38,537 nucleotides of DNA from Deltaproteobacteria bacterium. Its GTDB lineage: Bacteria > Myxococcota_A > Polyangia > Haliangiales > Haliangiaceae. Location of the stretch: positions 1 through 38,537 of the forward strand of contig JAIOQA010000100.1 of the NCBI GenBank assembly GCA_021413675.1, in the 5' to 3' direction. Shown in pieces: positions 1 to 9,020 of this stretch (position 1 is its first letter; each line of letters starts with the position of its first letter). Made by a program: the position numbers and the translations under genes. The notes under the pieces are model-generated. The model worked only from the letters and a program-made list of their open reading frames with translations, was not told where the DNA came from and made no database searches.

Positions 1-94
<94 letters not shown>

Positions 95-95
95 T

Positions 96-133
96 GAAGG
101 GCCGCATCGCAAGATGCGGCCCTTCTCCTTTTT
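96..133 (+). terminator. Rho-independent terminator of the rRNA operon
   Basis: Two perfect 13-bp arms (GAAGGGCCGCATC at 96-108 and its reverse complement at 113-125) enclose a GCAA tetraloop and are followed by TCCTTTTT at 126-133. It starts directly after the 5S rRNA 3' end, as expected for the end of an rrn transcript. Confidence 0.93.
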
Positions 134-221
134 CGGCGCGCGCCGCGGGTGCAGTCCCGGCGCGCTCGCCGACGCGATCGTGCGCGTTGCCCATGCGCGA
201 GGCGCGGATACACTGCCGCGC

Positions 222-2045
222 ATGCGACCCACTCTGGCGGCTGTCCTCGGCGTTGCGATCTCCTGCTCGCATCCGTCACCACCGCCGACGACGGCGTCTG
301 TGGCCGCGCCGGCCGCGCCAGCCGCGCTACCGGCCGCGCGGGCCACGCCCACGCCGGCGCCCCCGACCGCGCCGGCCAAGCTCGACTGGATCGCGCGCAG
401 CAACCAGAACGCGCAGCTGTTGCTCCAGGTCCAGGCGCAGTTCCAGCCCGAGCGGGCGGCGTTCGCGGGGATCGCGGGGCTCGACGAGCAGATCTCCGAC
501 TTCGCGCCGGGCCACGACCAGCGCCTGCGCGACGCGACGGCCAGGGCGCAGGCCGAGCTCGAGGCCCGCCTCGCGGTCGAGAAGGATCCGCTGGTCGCGC
601 AGGATCTGGAGATCCTGATCACCGCGGCGAAGCGGCAGATCCAGGGCAGCGAGCTGTCCGAGAAGCTCCAGGTCCCGTACTACAGCGTTCCCCAGCTGGT
701 GTTCGGCAGCATGCGCTCGCTCCTCGATCCGCAGATCGCGCCGGAGCGGCGACCGGCCGCGCTGGTGCGGCTGCGCAAGTACCTCGGCATGGACGGGGGC
801 CAGGCCTCCGTGGTGCAGCTCGCCGAGGCCGAGACCCGCGAGGGGCTGAAGAAGGGCTTGCTGCCACCCGCGCGGATCGAGGTCGAGAACGATCTCGACA
901 CGTCGGCGCCGATGATCGCCGGCGTCGACAAGCTGTTCCAGCAGTTCAACATCACCGGCGGCGACGAGGTGCTGGCCGAGATGCACAAGCAGCTCGACGC
1001 GTACCTGGCGTTTGTCCGCAAGGAGGTGCTGCCCAAGGCGCGCACCGACTTCCGGCTGCCGCCCGAGCTGTACGCGTTCAACCTGGTCGAGTTCGGGGTC
1101 GACATCGCGCCCGACGAGCTGGCGCGCCGCGCTCACAAGGCCTTCGGCGAGATCCAGGCCGAGATGCAGACGATCGCGACGCAGATCGCGAAGCAGCGCG
1201 GCTGGAAGAAGTCCGACTACCGCGACGTGATCAAGCAGCTGAAGAAGACGCAGATCCCCGACGACCAGGTGCTCGCGTTCTACCAGCAGCGGCTCGCGCA
1301 GATCGAGGACATCATCCGCGCCCAGCACCTGGTCACGCTGCCGACGCGCCCGGCGCGCATCCGCCTCGGCACGCCCGCCGAGAACGCGCAGCAGCCCGCG
1401 CCGCACATGATCCCGCCGCGCCTGATCGGCAACACCGGCGAGCAGGGCGAGTTCGTGCTGCCGCTGTCGGTTCCGGGCAAGAGCACGCAGAAGTACGACG
1501 ACTTCAACTTCGACGCGGCGGCCTGGACGCTGACGGCGCACGAGGCGCGGCCCGGCCACGAGCTGCAGTTCTCGCGGCTGGTCGAGACCGGGGTCTCGCT
1601 GGCGCGCGCGATCTTCGCGTTCAACAGCGTCAACGCGGAGGGCTGGGGCCTCTACGCCGAGGCGGTCCTGCTGCCGTACATGCCGCTCGATGGTCAGCTG
1701 ATCAGCCTGCAGTTCCGGCTGCACCGCGCCGCCCGCGCGTTCCTCGATCCGGAGCTGCAGATCCCCGGCAAGTGGACGCCCGCGAAGGCCCGCGCGTTCC
1801 TGCAGAACGAGGTCGTGCTGTCGCCCGCCGCCGCGACCGCGGAGGTCGATCGCTACACGTTCCGCGCGCCCGGCCAGGCGACCTCCTACTTCTATGGCTA
1901 CACCAGGCTCCTCGAGCTCCGCGACGCGGCCAGGCAGCAGCTGGGCGATCGCTTCGACCTGCAGAAGTTCCACGACCTGTACCTGTCGCAGGGCCTCCTG
2001 CCACCGGACCTGATGCGGAAGGCGGTCCTGGCCGGGCTGCGATAG
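222..2045 (+). CDS. DUF885 family protein, probable exported zinc metallopeptidase-like lipoprotein
   Basis: 607 residues from the ATG at 222. This start is preferred over an in-frame ATG at 114 because it opens a lipoprotein-type signal (MRPTLAAVLGVAISC, lipid Cys15), while 114 lies inside the rRNA terminator hairpin. A Pro/Ala-rich linker follows, to about residue 48. The family signature is plain: HEARPGH at 440-446 (H440, E441, H446 resemble a spaced HExxxxH zinc site), then EGWGLYAE at 473-480, whose Glu473 fits a third ligand. DUF885 proteins are about 550-620 residues, so this one is full length. The family is treated as peptidase-like from its motif; no substrate can be inferred. The gene ends four bases from the convergent lipoprotein gene. 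Confidence 0.9.
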   Translation: MRPTLAAVLGVAISCSHPSPPPTTASVAAPAAPAALPAARATPTPAPPTAPAKLDWIARSNQNAQLLLQVQAQFQPERAAFAGIAGLDEQISDFAPGHDQRLRDATARAQAELEARLAVEKDPLVAQDLEILITAAKRQIQGSELSEKLQVPYYSVPQLVFGSMRSLLDPQIAPERRPAALVRLRKYLGMDGGQASVVQLAEAETREGLKKGLLPPARIEVENDLDTSAPMIAGVDKLFQQFNITGGDEVLAEMHKQLDAYLAFVRKEVLPKARTDFRLPPELYAFNLVEFGVDIAPDELARRAHKAFGEIQAEMQTIATQIAKQRGWKKSDYRDVIKQLKKTQIPDDQVLAFYQQRLAQIEDIIRAQHLVTLPTRPARIRLGTPAENAQQPAPHMIPPRLIGNTGEQGEFVLPLSVPGKSTQKYDDFNFDAAAWTLTAHEARPGHELQFSRLVETGVSLARAIFAFNSVNAEGWGLYAEAVLLPYMPLDGQLISLQFRLHRAARAFLDPELQIPGKWTPAKARAFLQNEVVLSPAAATAEVDRYTFRAPGQATSYFYGYTRLLELRDAARQQLGDRFDLQKFHDLYLSQGLLPPDLMRKAVLAGLR

Positions 2046-2049
2046 CCGG

Positions 2050-3768
2050 TCAGGCGCCGCCCGTCGGATCCCAGATCGACCAGCCCACCTGGGCGGTGTG
2101 CGTGCTGGTGAAGAGTTCGTTGGTCGTGCAGGTCAGCGCGACCTGCAGCCAGCCGGCCGCGCAGCTGGTCGGGGTGACGGAGACCGTGATCGCGCCAGTC
2201 CCGCCCGGCGCGACGGTGAGCACCGACGGTGAGATCTGCGGCGCGAGCGCGCTCGGCGTGGTCTCGCGGCAGCTCATCACGAGTGGCCGATCGCCGGTGT
2301 TCGCGACGGCCAGCGCCGCGGAGAGCGTCGCGGGCAACGGGCAGGTGAAGAAGTCGGAGAGCGTCGGCGCGAACGAGGGCCGCGGGCCATGGCCTGCCGA
2401 CAGCGGGATGACCGTCGGTGCGGCGCACGAGCTCGCCGCGAACACGGTCATGGTGCCGTCGACGGGCGCGTCGGAGATCGGCACGTAGGTGAACCACCCG
2501 GTCGCGGTGCTGCCCTGGCCGAGCCAGGTCGGCAGCTGGGTCACGAAGGCGGGGTCGCTCGAGAACACCGCGAGGTCCGCGGGCGCGTCGCCGTGGTTGG
2601 TGATCGTCACCGGCAGCGCGCGGATGTCGCCGGGGGGCACGACGCCGAAGTCGCGCGCGGCCGCCACCTCGAGCAGCGGCGTGTGGACCTGCTGGCGCAG
2701 CTCGATGTCGTGGGTGCGGGCGGCGCCCAGCGACGTGGTGATGCGGAGGATCGCCTGCTGCGCGCCGGGCACGCTGCCCGCGGGCTCACGCCGCCGCACC
2801 TGCAGCGCGAGCGAGCCACCGGCCGGCACCTGACCCGAGGCCGGCGAGATGGTCACGCCAGCGACGGCGCCTGACGCGATCGCGGCGGTGAAGGGCGCCG
2901 CGATCGCGGTCGGGTTCACGAGCGTGAGCGTCGCGGTCTCGGTGCTGTCGTCGCAGGTGACGTCGCCGAAGTCGATCGGCCCGCCCTCGACGCGCACGTC
3001 GTCGCCGAGCCGACCTTCGCCGTCGAGCGCGAGCGGGGCCACGGGGCGGCCGCAGCGCGGGCCGGTGAGCGCGACGTCGGCGGTGCGCTGATCGCGGCCG
3101 AGGTCCTGCGGCAGGTACGCGATGTCGCCCTCGAGCGTCGCGCCGGGCGCGATGTCGGCGCGGCCGCTGTCGCCGAAGCGCCGCGCGAACTCGCCGCCAG
3201 GGGCCGCGATCGCGATCTGCGCCGCGACATCGCCCCGGTTGGTCACCGCGAAGGTCCGGGTCGCAGCGAAGCCGACCGCGGTCTCGCCGAAGCCGATGCC
3301 CGGCGGATCGATCACGATCTGCGCGCCGTGCGAGCGGAACGCGAGCGGAACGGCGTGTGGCGCCGACGCGTCGTTGCTCGTGAACGTCAGGTCCGTCGCA
3401 AACGGCACCGCGGCGTCGACCTCGGCCGGCATCGCCACGGTCACGCGGACCGTGCGGCGCTCGCCGGGCGCGACCGTGCCGCTGGCGGGATCGAGCGACA
3501 CGCGCTCGTCGAGCGCGGCCAGCGTGTAGTCGAGCGGCGCACCGCCGCGGTTGCCGAGCTCGAACGTGATCGCCGCCGCGCCGCCGCAGTCGACGGCGCC
3601 GACATCGAGCGTCGACGGCAACACCGCGATCGGTGCCCCGGTCGTCGCGTCGGTGGTCGTCCCGCCGTCGACCGCGATCGGGGCGGGGCTGTTCGCGTCG
3701 CCGCAGGCGGCGAGGGGCAAGAGCGTGACAAGGAAGAGCAGAGGGGAACCAAGGCCAGGGGACTTCAT
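2050..3768 (-). CDS. Choice-of-anchor D (ASH-like) repeat lipoprotein
   Basis: 572 residues, starting at the ATG at 3768 rather than the longer in-frame option at 3834, because MKSPGLGSPLLFLVTLLPLAAC is a clean lipoprotein signal with lipobox LAAC (lipid Cys22). The mature part is about five immunoglobulin-like repeats of roughly 100 residues. Each opens with a pattern like LDVGAVDCGGAAAITFELGN or IGFGETAVGFAATRTFAVTN and later has a P-x-S-G-x-V-x-PG segment. This is the ASH/choice-of-anchor D type common in myxobacterial and planctomycete surface proteins. Such repeats are binding or scaffold modules with no catalytic residues. The site of action should be the outer membrane or periplasm. 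Its partner is unknown. Confidence 0.85.
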   Translation of the reverse strand: MKSPGLGSPLLFLVTLLPLAACGDANSPAPIAVDGGTTTDATTGAPIAVLPSTLDVGAVDCGGAAAITFELGNRGGAPLDYTLAALDERVSLDPASGTVAPGERRTVRVTVAMPAEVDAAVPFATDLTFTSNDASAPHAVPLAFRSHGAQIVIDPPGIGFGETAVGFAATRTFAVTNRGDVAAQIAIAAPGGEFARRFGDSGRADIAPGATLEGDIAYLPQDLGRDQRTADVALTGPRCGRPVAPLALDGEGRLGDDVRVEGGPIDFGDVTCDDSTETATLTLVNPTAIAAPFTAAIASGAVAGVTISPASGQVPAGGSLALQVRRREPAGSVPGAQQAILRITTSLGAARTHDIELRQQVHTPLLEVAAARDFGVVPPGDIRALPVTITNHGDAPADLAVFSSDPAFVTQLPTWLGQGSTATGWFTYVPISDAPVDGTMTVFAASSCAAPTVIPLSAGHGPRPSFAPTLSDFFTCPLPATLSAALAVANTGDRPLVMSCRETTPSALAPQISPSVLTVAPGGTGAITVSVTPTSCAAGWLQVALTCTTNELFTSTHTAQVGWSIWDPTGGA

Positions 3769-4016
3769 CGTCACGACGCTCTCAGCAACCGCGATGCCGA
3801 CCCCGACCCGGCGTCTCGTCCACCGGTTGGGCAATCAGTGTCAACGAACCGACACGTGCGGCACCGTGAATCGTTCCGGTGTCGCGGTGCGACCGCTGCG
3901 ACGCCGCATCAACCCGACGTCACCGCGGTCCCGCCGCCGACACGCCACTGCGTCGCGGTCAATGCGTCCGTAGCAGTCGATCGCCGCGTGATCGAGGGCG
4001 GCGTTCGAGGGCGCGA

Positions 4017-4072
4017 GATGCCGCGAGATACGCGAGATACACCGGGATACGCGGTGCGATACGGGCTGATAC
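4017..4072. repeat. Phased GATAC repeats upstream of the small peptide gene
   Basis: Five exact GATAC pentamers start at 4027, 4036, 4046, 4058 and 4068, preceded by GATG at 4017. The spacings are 10, 9, 10, 12 and 10 bp, about one helical turn, so all copies face the same side of the DNA. The array ends 94 bp before the ATG at 4166. The rest of the 3769-4165 gap shows no convincing gene. The array could bind a multimeric regulator of the peptide gene; this is inference only. Confidence 0.55.
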
Positions 4073-4165
4073 GGCACGCCCAGGCACCGGGAGGCACGGG
4101 CGCACGGACGGGCTTGATTGCCAGTCGAGCGCGCGGTGGCGCGCCGGCTGCACTGAGGCACGGGC

Positions 4166-4375
4166 ATGAAGCGTTCGAGCCCCAAGAAGCTGAGCCTGTC
4201 CCGCTCCACGATCCAGACCCTCGTCCTGTCCAGCGTCGCGGGCGCCGCGCCGAACACGTACACGCTGTGCACGAGCTTGACGGTGCCGTCACACCTGGTC
4301 TGTCCATCGGCGCCGTGCAGCATCGGCCCTGGGTGCACGCTCTATCCGTGCGCCACCACCGGCACGTACGGCTGA
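4166..4375 (+). CDS. Putative class I lanthipeptide precursor peptide
   Basis: 69 residues, with GAGG at 4155-4158 seven bases before the ATG. The N-terminus MKRSSPKKLSLSRSTIQTL matches the leader pattern K-L-x-L-x-(K/R)-x-T-(I/L)-x-x-L, which I recall from precursors of class I lanthipeptides in Bacteroidota and myxobacteria. A VAGAA segment at 24-28 is a plausible leader/core border. The remaining roughly 40 residues carry five Cys (35, 46, 51, 57, 62) among about a dozen Ser/Thr, the composition needed for lanthionine rings after dehydration. Core hydrophobicity is modest and there is no Sec-type signal. The gene abuts the convergent monooxygenase with no spacer. No dehydratase or cyclase lies beside it; a LanB starts at 37432. 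A short secreted Cys-rich peptide or a spurious ORF are the alternatives. Confidence 0.68.
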   Translation: MKRSSPKKLSLSRSTIQTLVLSSVAGAAPNTYTLCTSLTVPSHLVCPSAPCSIGPGCTLYPCATTGTYG

Positions 4376-5917
4376 TCAGGTCGCGCGTGCGGCGCGCAGC
4401 GGCGTGACCGGCGCGGGCTCACGGTGCTCGTCGCGCCGCGGCTGCGCCTGGGTCGCGAACCGCAGGTTCGGATCGGCGACCGCCTCCAGGCTCAGGAGCT
4501 TCGCGTCGGCCTCGTAGCTGGTCGACACCATCCACGGCGCCCGGTCGCCCTGGCGGGGGAGCTGGCCGACGGCGCGCTGGACATAGCCCGCGCCGAACGC
4601 GAGCAGCGACTTCGTCGGCATCGACGGATCGCGCAGCTCCGGCGTGCACGACGTGTACTGGTGCGCATCCATGTGCGCGAGCAGGTGGCAGAAGTGCTCG
4701 CACAGGAGCCCCACCTTCAGCGTCCACGACGCGTTGGTGTAGCCGATCGCGAACGCGAAGTTCGGCACGCCGCTCAGCATGATGCCCTTGTACGCGACGC
4801 ACTCGGCGACGTTCACGGGCGCGCCGTCGACGGCGAGCGCCATGCCGCCGAACGGCAGGATGTTGAGGCCGGTCGCGGTGACCACGATGTCGGCCTCGAG
4901 CACCTCACCAGACGAGAGCTGGACCCCGCGCTCGGTGAAGGTCGCGATCTGATCGGTCGCGACCGACGCGCGGCCATCGCGGATCGCCTTGAACAGGTCG
5001 CCGTCTGCCACCATGCACAGGCGCTGATCCCAGGGCGCGTACGGCGGGTTGAAGTGCTTGTCGACGGGATAGCCCGCGGGGAGCTGGCTGGCGTTGATGG
5101 CGCGGATCGCGGCGCGCGCGAGCGTCGGGTACGCGCGACAGAACCGCCAGATCGCGCCGTTCCGCGCGATGTTCTTGCGGCGCGTGAGCTCGTAGGCCCA
5201 GGTCGGCGGGAGCCACGAGCGCAGCCAGTTGGCGAGCTTGTCCTCGGTCGGCGCGGGCACCACGTACGATGGCGTGCGCTGCAGCATCGTGACGTGCGCG
5301 GCGCGCTCGGCCATCGCCGGCACGATCGTGATCGCGGTCGCGCCGCTGCCGATCACCACGACGCGCTTGCCGGTGTAGTCGAGGTCCTCGGGCCAGTGCT
5401 GCGGATGCACGAGCGTGCCCTCGAAGCGCTCCTCGCCCGGGAAGCGCGGGCGGAAGCCCTGGTCGTAGCGGTAGTAGCCGCTGGCGCAGAACAGCCAGCG
5501 ACAGCTCATCTGGATCCGCTTACCGCTGTCGGTGCGCTCGATGTCGACCAGCCACGTCGAGGTCTCCGACGACCACGCCGCGCCGCGCACCGCGTGCGAC
5601 AGGCGGATGTGGCGATCGATCTGGTGCTCCGCGGCGGTCTCGCGCACGTACGCGAGGATCGAGTCGGCGCCCGCGATCGCCTTGTCGTTCACCCACGGCT
5701 TGAACGCATAGCCGAACGTGTGCAGGTCGGAGTCCGAGCGGATGCCGGGATAGCGGAACAGATCCCAGGTCCCGCCGGTCGCCGTGCGCGCCTCGAGGAT
5801 CGCGAACGAGGTCTGCGGTCGCTCGCGGCGCAGGTAGCACGCCGCGCCGATGCCCGAGATTCCGGCGCCAACGATCAGGACATCGACGTGCTCGATGGGA
5901 GCGGTTCCGCGCTGCAT
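4376..5917 (-). CDS. EthA-like flavin-containing Baeyer-Villiger monooxygenase
   Basis: 513 residues, about the length of mycobacterial EthA (489). An FAD Rossmann motif GAGISG sits at 17-22, followed by GGTWDLFRYPGIRSDSD, which is almost word for word the EthA motif. The Baeyer-Villiger fingerprint FxGxxxHxxxW is intact (F165, G167, H171, W175), and a second, NADPH-binding motif GSGATA is at 190-195. The family inserts one oxygen next to ketones, or S-oxidises thioamides and sulfides, using NADPH and O2. The natural substrate here is unknown. A PucR-type regulator is transcribed divergently across an 87-bp gap containing palindromes, so local regulation is likely. The start ATG is followed directly by the sequence leading into the FAD fold. 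Confidence 0.9.
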   Translation of the reverse strand: MQRGTAPIEHVDVLIVGAGISGIGAACYLRRERPQTSFAILEARTATGGTWDLFRYPGIRSDSDLHTFGYAFKPWVNDKAIAGADSILAYVRETAAEHQIDRHIRLSHAVRGAAWSSETSTWLVDIERTDSGKRIQMSCRWLFCASGYYRYDQGFRPRFPGEERFEGTLVHPQHWPEDLDYTGKRVVVIGSGATAITIVPAMAERAAHVTMLQRTPSYVVPAPTEDKLANWLRSWLPPTWAYELTRRKNIARNGAIWRFCRAYPTLARAAIRAINASQLPAGYPVDKHFNPPYAPWDQRLCMVADGDLFKAIRDGRASVATDQIATFTERGVQLSSGEVLEADIVVTATGLNILPFGGMALAVDGAPVNVAECVAYKGIMLSGVPNFAFAIGYTNASWTLKVGLLCEHFCHLLAHMDAHQYTSCTPELRDPSMPTKSLLAFGAGYVQRAVGQLPRQGDRAPWMVSTSYEADAKLLSLEAVADPNLRFATQAQPRRDEHREPAPVTPLRAARAT

Positions 5918-5967
5918 GGGCTCTCCTCGGGCGGTGGGCCCGTGGAGCTACTGTGCGTCGGACCCGG

Positions 5968-6014
5968 GTGTGCACACTGCACAAAAGTGGGTTAGACATG
6001 GTGCATGGTGCACC
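5968..6014. promoter_or_regulatory. Candidate operator between the monooxygenase and PucR-type gene
   Basis: The divergent intergenic region contains the perfect 10-bp palindrome GTGTGCACAC at 5968-5977 and an inverted repeat GGTGCA-TGG-TGCACC at 6000-6014, the latter overlapping the regulator's start codon. The shared TGCAC core suggests two sites for one dimeric regulator, most simply the adjacent PucR-type protein controlling itself and the monooxygenase. Inferred from symmetry only. Confidence 0.45.
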
Positions 6015-7264
6015 GCGCGAAGCGCAGGGCGAGCCAGTGGCCGTGGCCGCCGCCATCCCCGCGTGTGCGCGATCTGATCCGGCGCGGCGCCGAGATGGCG
6101 CTGCGGGCGCCGCCCGAGTGGCTCGCCGAGGTCGACAACGCGACGCTCGACACCGACTACATGAAGGCGGTCGCCGACGACCCGGTGCTCGCGGCCGCGA
6201 CGCGCCGGAGCAACCGCGACAACCTGCTGCACTGGGCGGCGGCCAACGCCCGCGACCCCGGCGCGCCGGTCCCCGCCAACGTCGGCGCCGAGCCGATCGC
6301 GATCGCGCGCGAGCTGGTCCGCCGCGGCGCGACCCAGTCGTCGCTCGACGCCTACCGCACCGGCCAGAACGCGGCGTGGCTGCGGTGGATGTCGCTCGCG
6401 TTCGCGCTCACCTCGGATGTCGACGAGCTGCGCGAGTTGCTCGACGTCTCGGCGCGCTCGATCGCCAACTTCGTCGATGCCACCATCGCGGCGATCTCGG
6501 CGCAGATGCTGGTCGAGCGCGACGAGCTGACCCGCGGCACCCACGCCGAGCGCCGCGAGGTCGTCGCGCTGGTCCTCGACGGCGCGCCGATCACCACGAA
6601 GTCCGCGGCGCAGCGGCTGGGCTACGACCTCGACCAGACCCACCACGCGGCGATCGTCTGGAGCGACGCGCCATCCTCGGACATGACGCTCCTCGAGCGC
6701 GCGGCCGATGCGGTCGCGGATGCCATCGGCAGCCAGCGCCGACTCACGGTCATCGCGAGCGCCGCGACGCTCTGGCTCTGGGTGCCGCGCGGCGCCGAGC
6801 CCGATCTGGATCAGCTGCGGGTCGCGACCCGCGCGCTCGCCCACGTGCGCATCGCGATCGGCTCGCGCGGGCGCGGCGTCGAGGGCTTTCGCCGCAGCCA
6901 CTTCGACGCGCTCTCGACCCAGCGCATGCTCGCGCGCGTCGGCTCCGCGCACCGCATCGCCAGCTTCGCCGAGGTCCAGCTGGTCGCGCTGGTCACGCAG
7001 GACCCCGAGGCCGCCGCGCAGTTCGTCGCCGACACGCTGGGCGAGCTCGCGACCGCGCCGGTCGAGCTGCGCGACACCGTGCGGACGTTCCTCGCCGAGG
7101 GCTGCAACGCCTCGCGCGCGGCGGAGGTCCTGCACACGCATCGCAACACGCTCTTGCGCCGGCTCGCGCGCGCGGAGGACTTGCTGCCGCGCGGCCTCGA
7201 CGGCAACCGGATCCACGTCGCGGTCGCGCTCGACGTGCTCCGATGGCAACGACCGGAGGCGTGA
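6005..7264 (+). CDS. PucR/CdaR-type transcriptional regulator
   Basis: 419 residues. The C-terminal 60 residues carry the PucR-type helix-turn-helix: LAEGCNASRAAEVLHTHRNT followed by LLRRLARAEDLL, near residues 362-396. The middle (about 190-320) resembles the GGDEF-like region of CdaR/PucR regulators. The N-terminal 150 residues are helical and presumably sense the ligand. I keep the ATG at 6005, but the first dozen residues are Arg/Trp/Pro-rich and a later start is possible. Divergent to the Baeyer-Villiger monooxygenase, so control of that gene is the likely job. This differs from mycobacterial ethA, which is controlled by a TetR-type repressor. The effector is unknown. Confidence 0.8.
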   Translation: MVHRAKRRASQWPWPPPSPRVRDLIRRGAEMALRAPPEWLAEVDNATLDTDYMKAVADDPVLAAATRRSNRDNLLHWAAANARDPGAPVPANVGAEPIAIARELVRRGATQSSLDAYRTGQNAAWLRWMSLAFALTSDVDELRELLDVSARSIANFVDATIAAISAQMLVERDELTRGTHAERREVVALVLDGAPITTKSAAQRLGYDLDQTHHAAIVWSDAPSSDMTLLERAADAVADAIGSQRRLTVIASAATLWLWVPRGAEPDLDQLRVATRALAHVRIAIGSRGRGVEGFRRSHFDALSTQRMLARVGSAHRIASFAEVQLVALVTQDPEAAAQFVADTLGELATAPVELRDTVRTFLAEGCNASRAAEVLHTHRNTLLRRLARAEDLLPRGLDGNRIHVAVALDVLRWQRPEA

Positions 7265-7332
7265 GATCCAGGCGGTGAGATCGTCGACGGTTTTGCCTCC
7301 GGCGCGATGATCGCGCGTGATAGTCCGAGCGC

Positions 7333-8841
7333 ATGGCAAGTCGTTCCTCGCTGAGGGCCCGCGCCGCGCTCGCGATCGCACTCATGGCCCTGTTCTACGC
7401 GCTGGCGATCGGGGCGATCGTCGGCTGCGTCGGGCTCGGCGGTTATGTCCTGGACGGCCTCGACGCCGCGCAGGACCACGGGCCAACTCTCCGCTGGTTG
7501 CTCGGCATCTCGTGCGTCATCGTCGGCGGCGTCATCGCGTGGTCGATCATGCCCCGGCCCGATCGCTTCCAACCGCCCGGTCCGGAGCTGACCGCCGCAG
7601 ACGCGCCGGCCTTGTTCGCCGAGATCCAGCGCCTCGCCCAGCAGACCGGTCAGGCGGCCCCGGCCCGTGTCTACCTGTCTGGCAAGGTCAACGCGTTCGT
7701 CGCGCGGCGCGGCGGCTTCATGGGCTTCGGCTCGCGCCGGGTCATGGGCATCGGTCTGCCACTCCTCGCGCTGCTCGGCGTCGACGAGCTGCGCGCCGTG
7801 CTCGCGCACGAGCACGGTCATGGTTCGCGTGGCGAGGTCGCCCTCGGGCCGTGGATCTACAGGGCCCGTGGCGCGGTGTTCCGCTCGGTGGACCGTCTTG
7901 GCCGCGTGGGCAACACGTTCGCGTCGGAGGGCGAAGGCCGGCTCGGCGTGTTGATCAAGGTGCTCGCGGTCGTCCGCGCGCCGTTTCACTGGTTCGCGCT
8001 CGGGTTCACGCGGATGACCCAGCCGATCAGCGAGGCGCAGGAGCGCACGGCCGACGCCCTGGCCGCGCGGGTGGTCGGTCCCGGCGCGCTCGTCGAGGGC
8101 CTGCAGAAGGTCGGTCCCGGCACGCGCGCGTTCCGGGCCTACGTCGACACCGAGGTCACGCCGGCGCTGGATCGCGGATTGCGCCCACCGATCGTGGCCG
8201 GCTTCCTCGCGTTCCTCGCCACCGACCAGGGCCGCGGTGCGCTCGAGGCGGGCCCCGACGAGGCGCGCGCGCACGAGCCCGTCGACCCGCACGATGCGCA
8301 CCCGTCGCTGCGCGAGCGGATCAGCGCGTTTCCCGACGCGGCACCGCCGGCGGATCGCCGCCCGGCGATCGAGCTGCTCGGCGACATCGCGGGGCACGAG
8401 GCCCGGCTCCTCGACGCGCTGTACAAGCGCGAGCTGCACGCGATCGCCTGGCCCGATGTCGCGGCGCGGGTCCATGTGCCCCAGATGCGCGACGAGGTCG
8501 AGCGCGCCCGCGCGAGCCTCGCCGACCTGACGCCCGCGACCTTGCCGCGCGACCCGGTGGCGCTGCTGGCGCGCCTCCGCGACGAGGTCCGTGGCGAGGC
8601 CAGCGCGTGCGTCGCCGCGGCGGAGCGGATCTTCGGAGCCGCGCTGCTGATCGCGCTCGTGGATGCCGGTGGCGCACCGACCAGGGAGATCGCCCAGGCG
8701 GTCGTCGTCCGGGTCGCGGACGAGGACGTCGATCCGTTCGCCCAGGTGCGCCGCTACCTGATCGGCGAGATCGAGCCCGACGCGTGGCTGGCCTGGGTCA
8801 CGCGCCTCGGGATCGCCGATACCCGCCTCGATCGCGGGTGA
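7333..8841 (+). CDS. M48 family membrane zinc metalloprotease
   Basis: 502 residues. Two membrane segments lie near the N-terminus (about 10-39 and 55-71), followed by a cytosolic or periplasmic catalytic domain. The zinc motif HEHGH at 159-163 gives H159, E160 and H163, and ERTAD at 237-241 supplies the third ligand E237 in the ExxAD pattern of M48 (HtpX/Ste24) peptidases. The layout with LRAVLAHEHGH and ISEAQERTADALAARV is typical of M48 proteins. The C-terminal half (about 280-502) is a longer extension than in HtpX, rich in charged helices, and its role is unclear. It lies alone between the regulator and a lipoprotein gene, with 68 bp upstream. Family role: membrane protein quality control or processing. 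The specific substrate is not inferable. Confidence 0.88.
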   Translation: MASRSSLRARAALAIALMALFYALAIGAIVGCVGLGGYVLDGLDAAQDHGPTLRWLLGISCVIVGGVIAWSIMPRPDRFQPPGPELTAADAPALFAEIQRLAQQTGQAAPARVYLSGKVNAFVARRGGFMGFGSRRVMGIGLPLLALLGVDELRAVLAHEHGHGSRGEVALGPWIYRARGAVFRSVDRLGRVGNTFASEGEGRLGVLIKVLAVVRAPFHWFALGFTRMTQPISEAQERTADALAARVVGPGALVEGLQKVGPGTRAFRAYVDTEVTPALDRGLRPPIVAGFLAFLATDQGRGALEAGPDEARAHEPVDPHDAHPSLRERISAFPDAAPPADRRPAIELLGDIAGHEARLLDALYKRELHAIAWPDVAARVHVPQMRDEVERARASLADLTPATLPRDPVALLARLRDEVRGEASACVAAAERIFGAALLIALVDAGGAPTREIAQAVVVRVADEDVDPFAQVRRYLIGEIEPDAWLAWVTRLGIADTRLDRG

Positions 8842-9020
8842 GCACCGGAGTCGAGCGCCGCGCGATGTGACGCGCGATCCGCGGTGGTCGTGACGGTCGC
8901 GTCGATCCCGGATCATCGACGACGGACGCGCGGATTCTTTCCGCGCGCGCGGCGATGCACCGACTACGAGGGTAGGACGCGCGCGGTGCCGTCCCTGCGC
9001 TACTCGAGAAAGAGGTATCG

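Noticed and set aside
114..221. Earlier start for the DUF885 gene at 114
   Set aside because: It would place the start codon inside the rRNA terminator stem and hide the lipoprotein signal.
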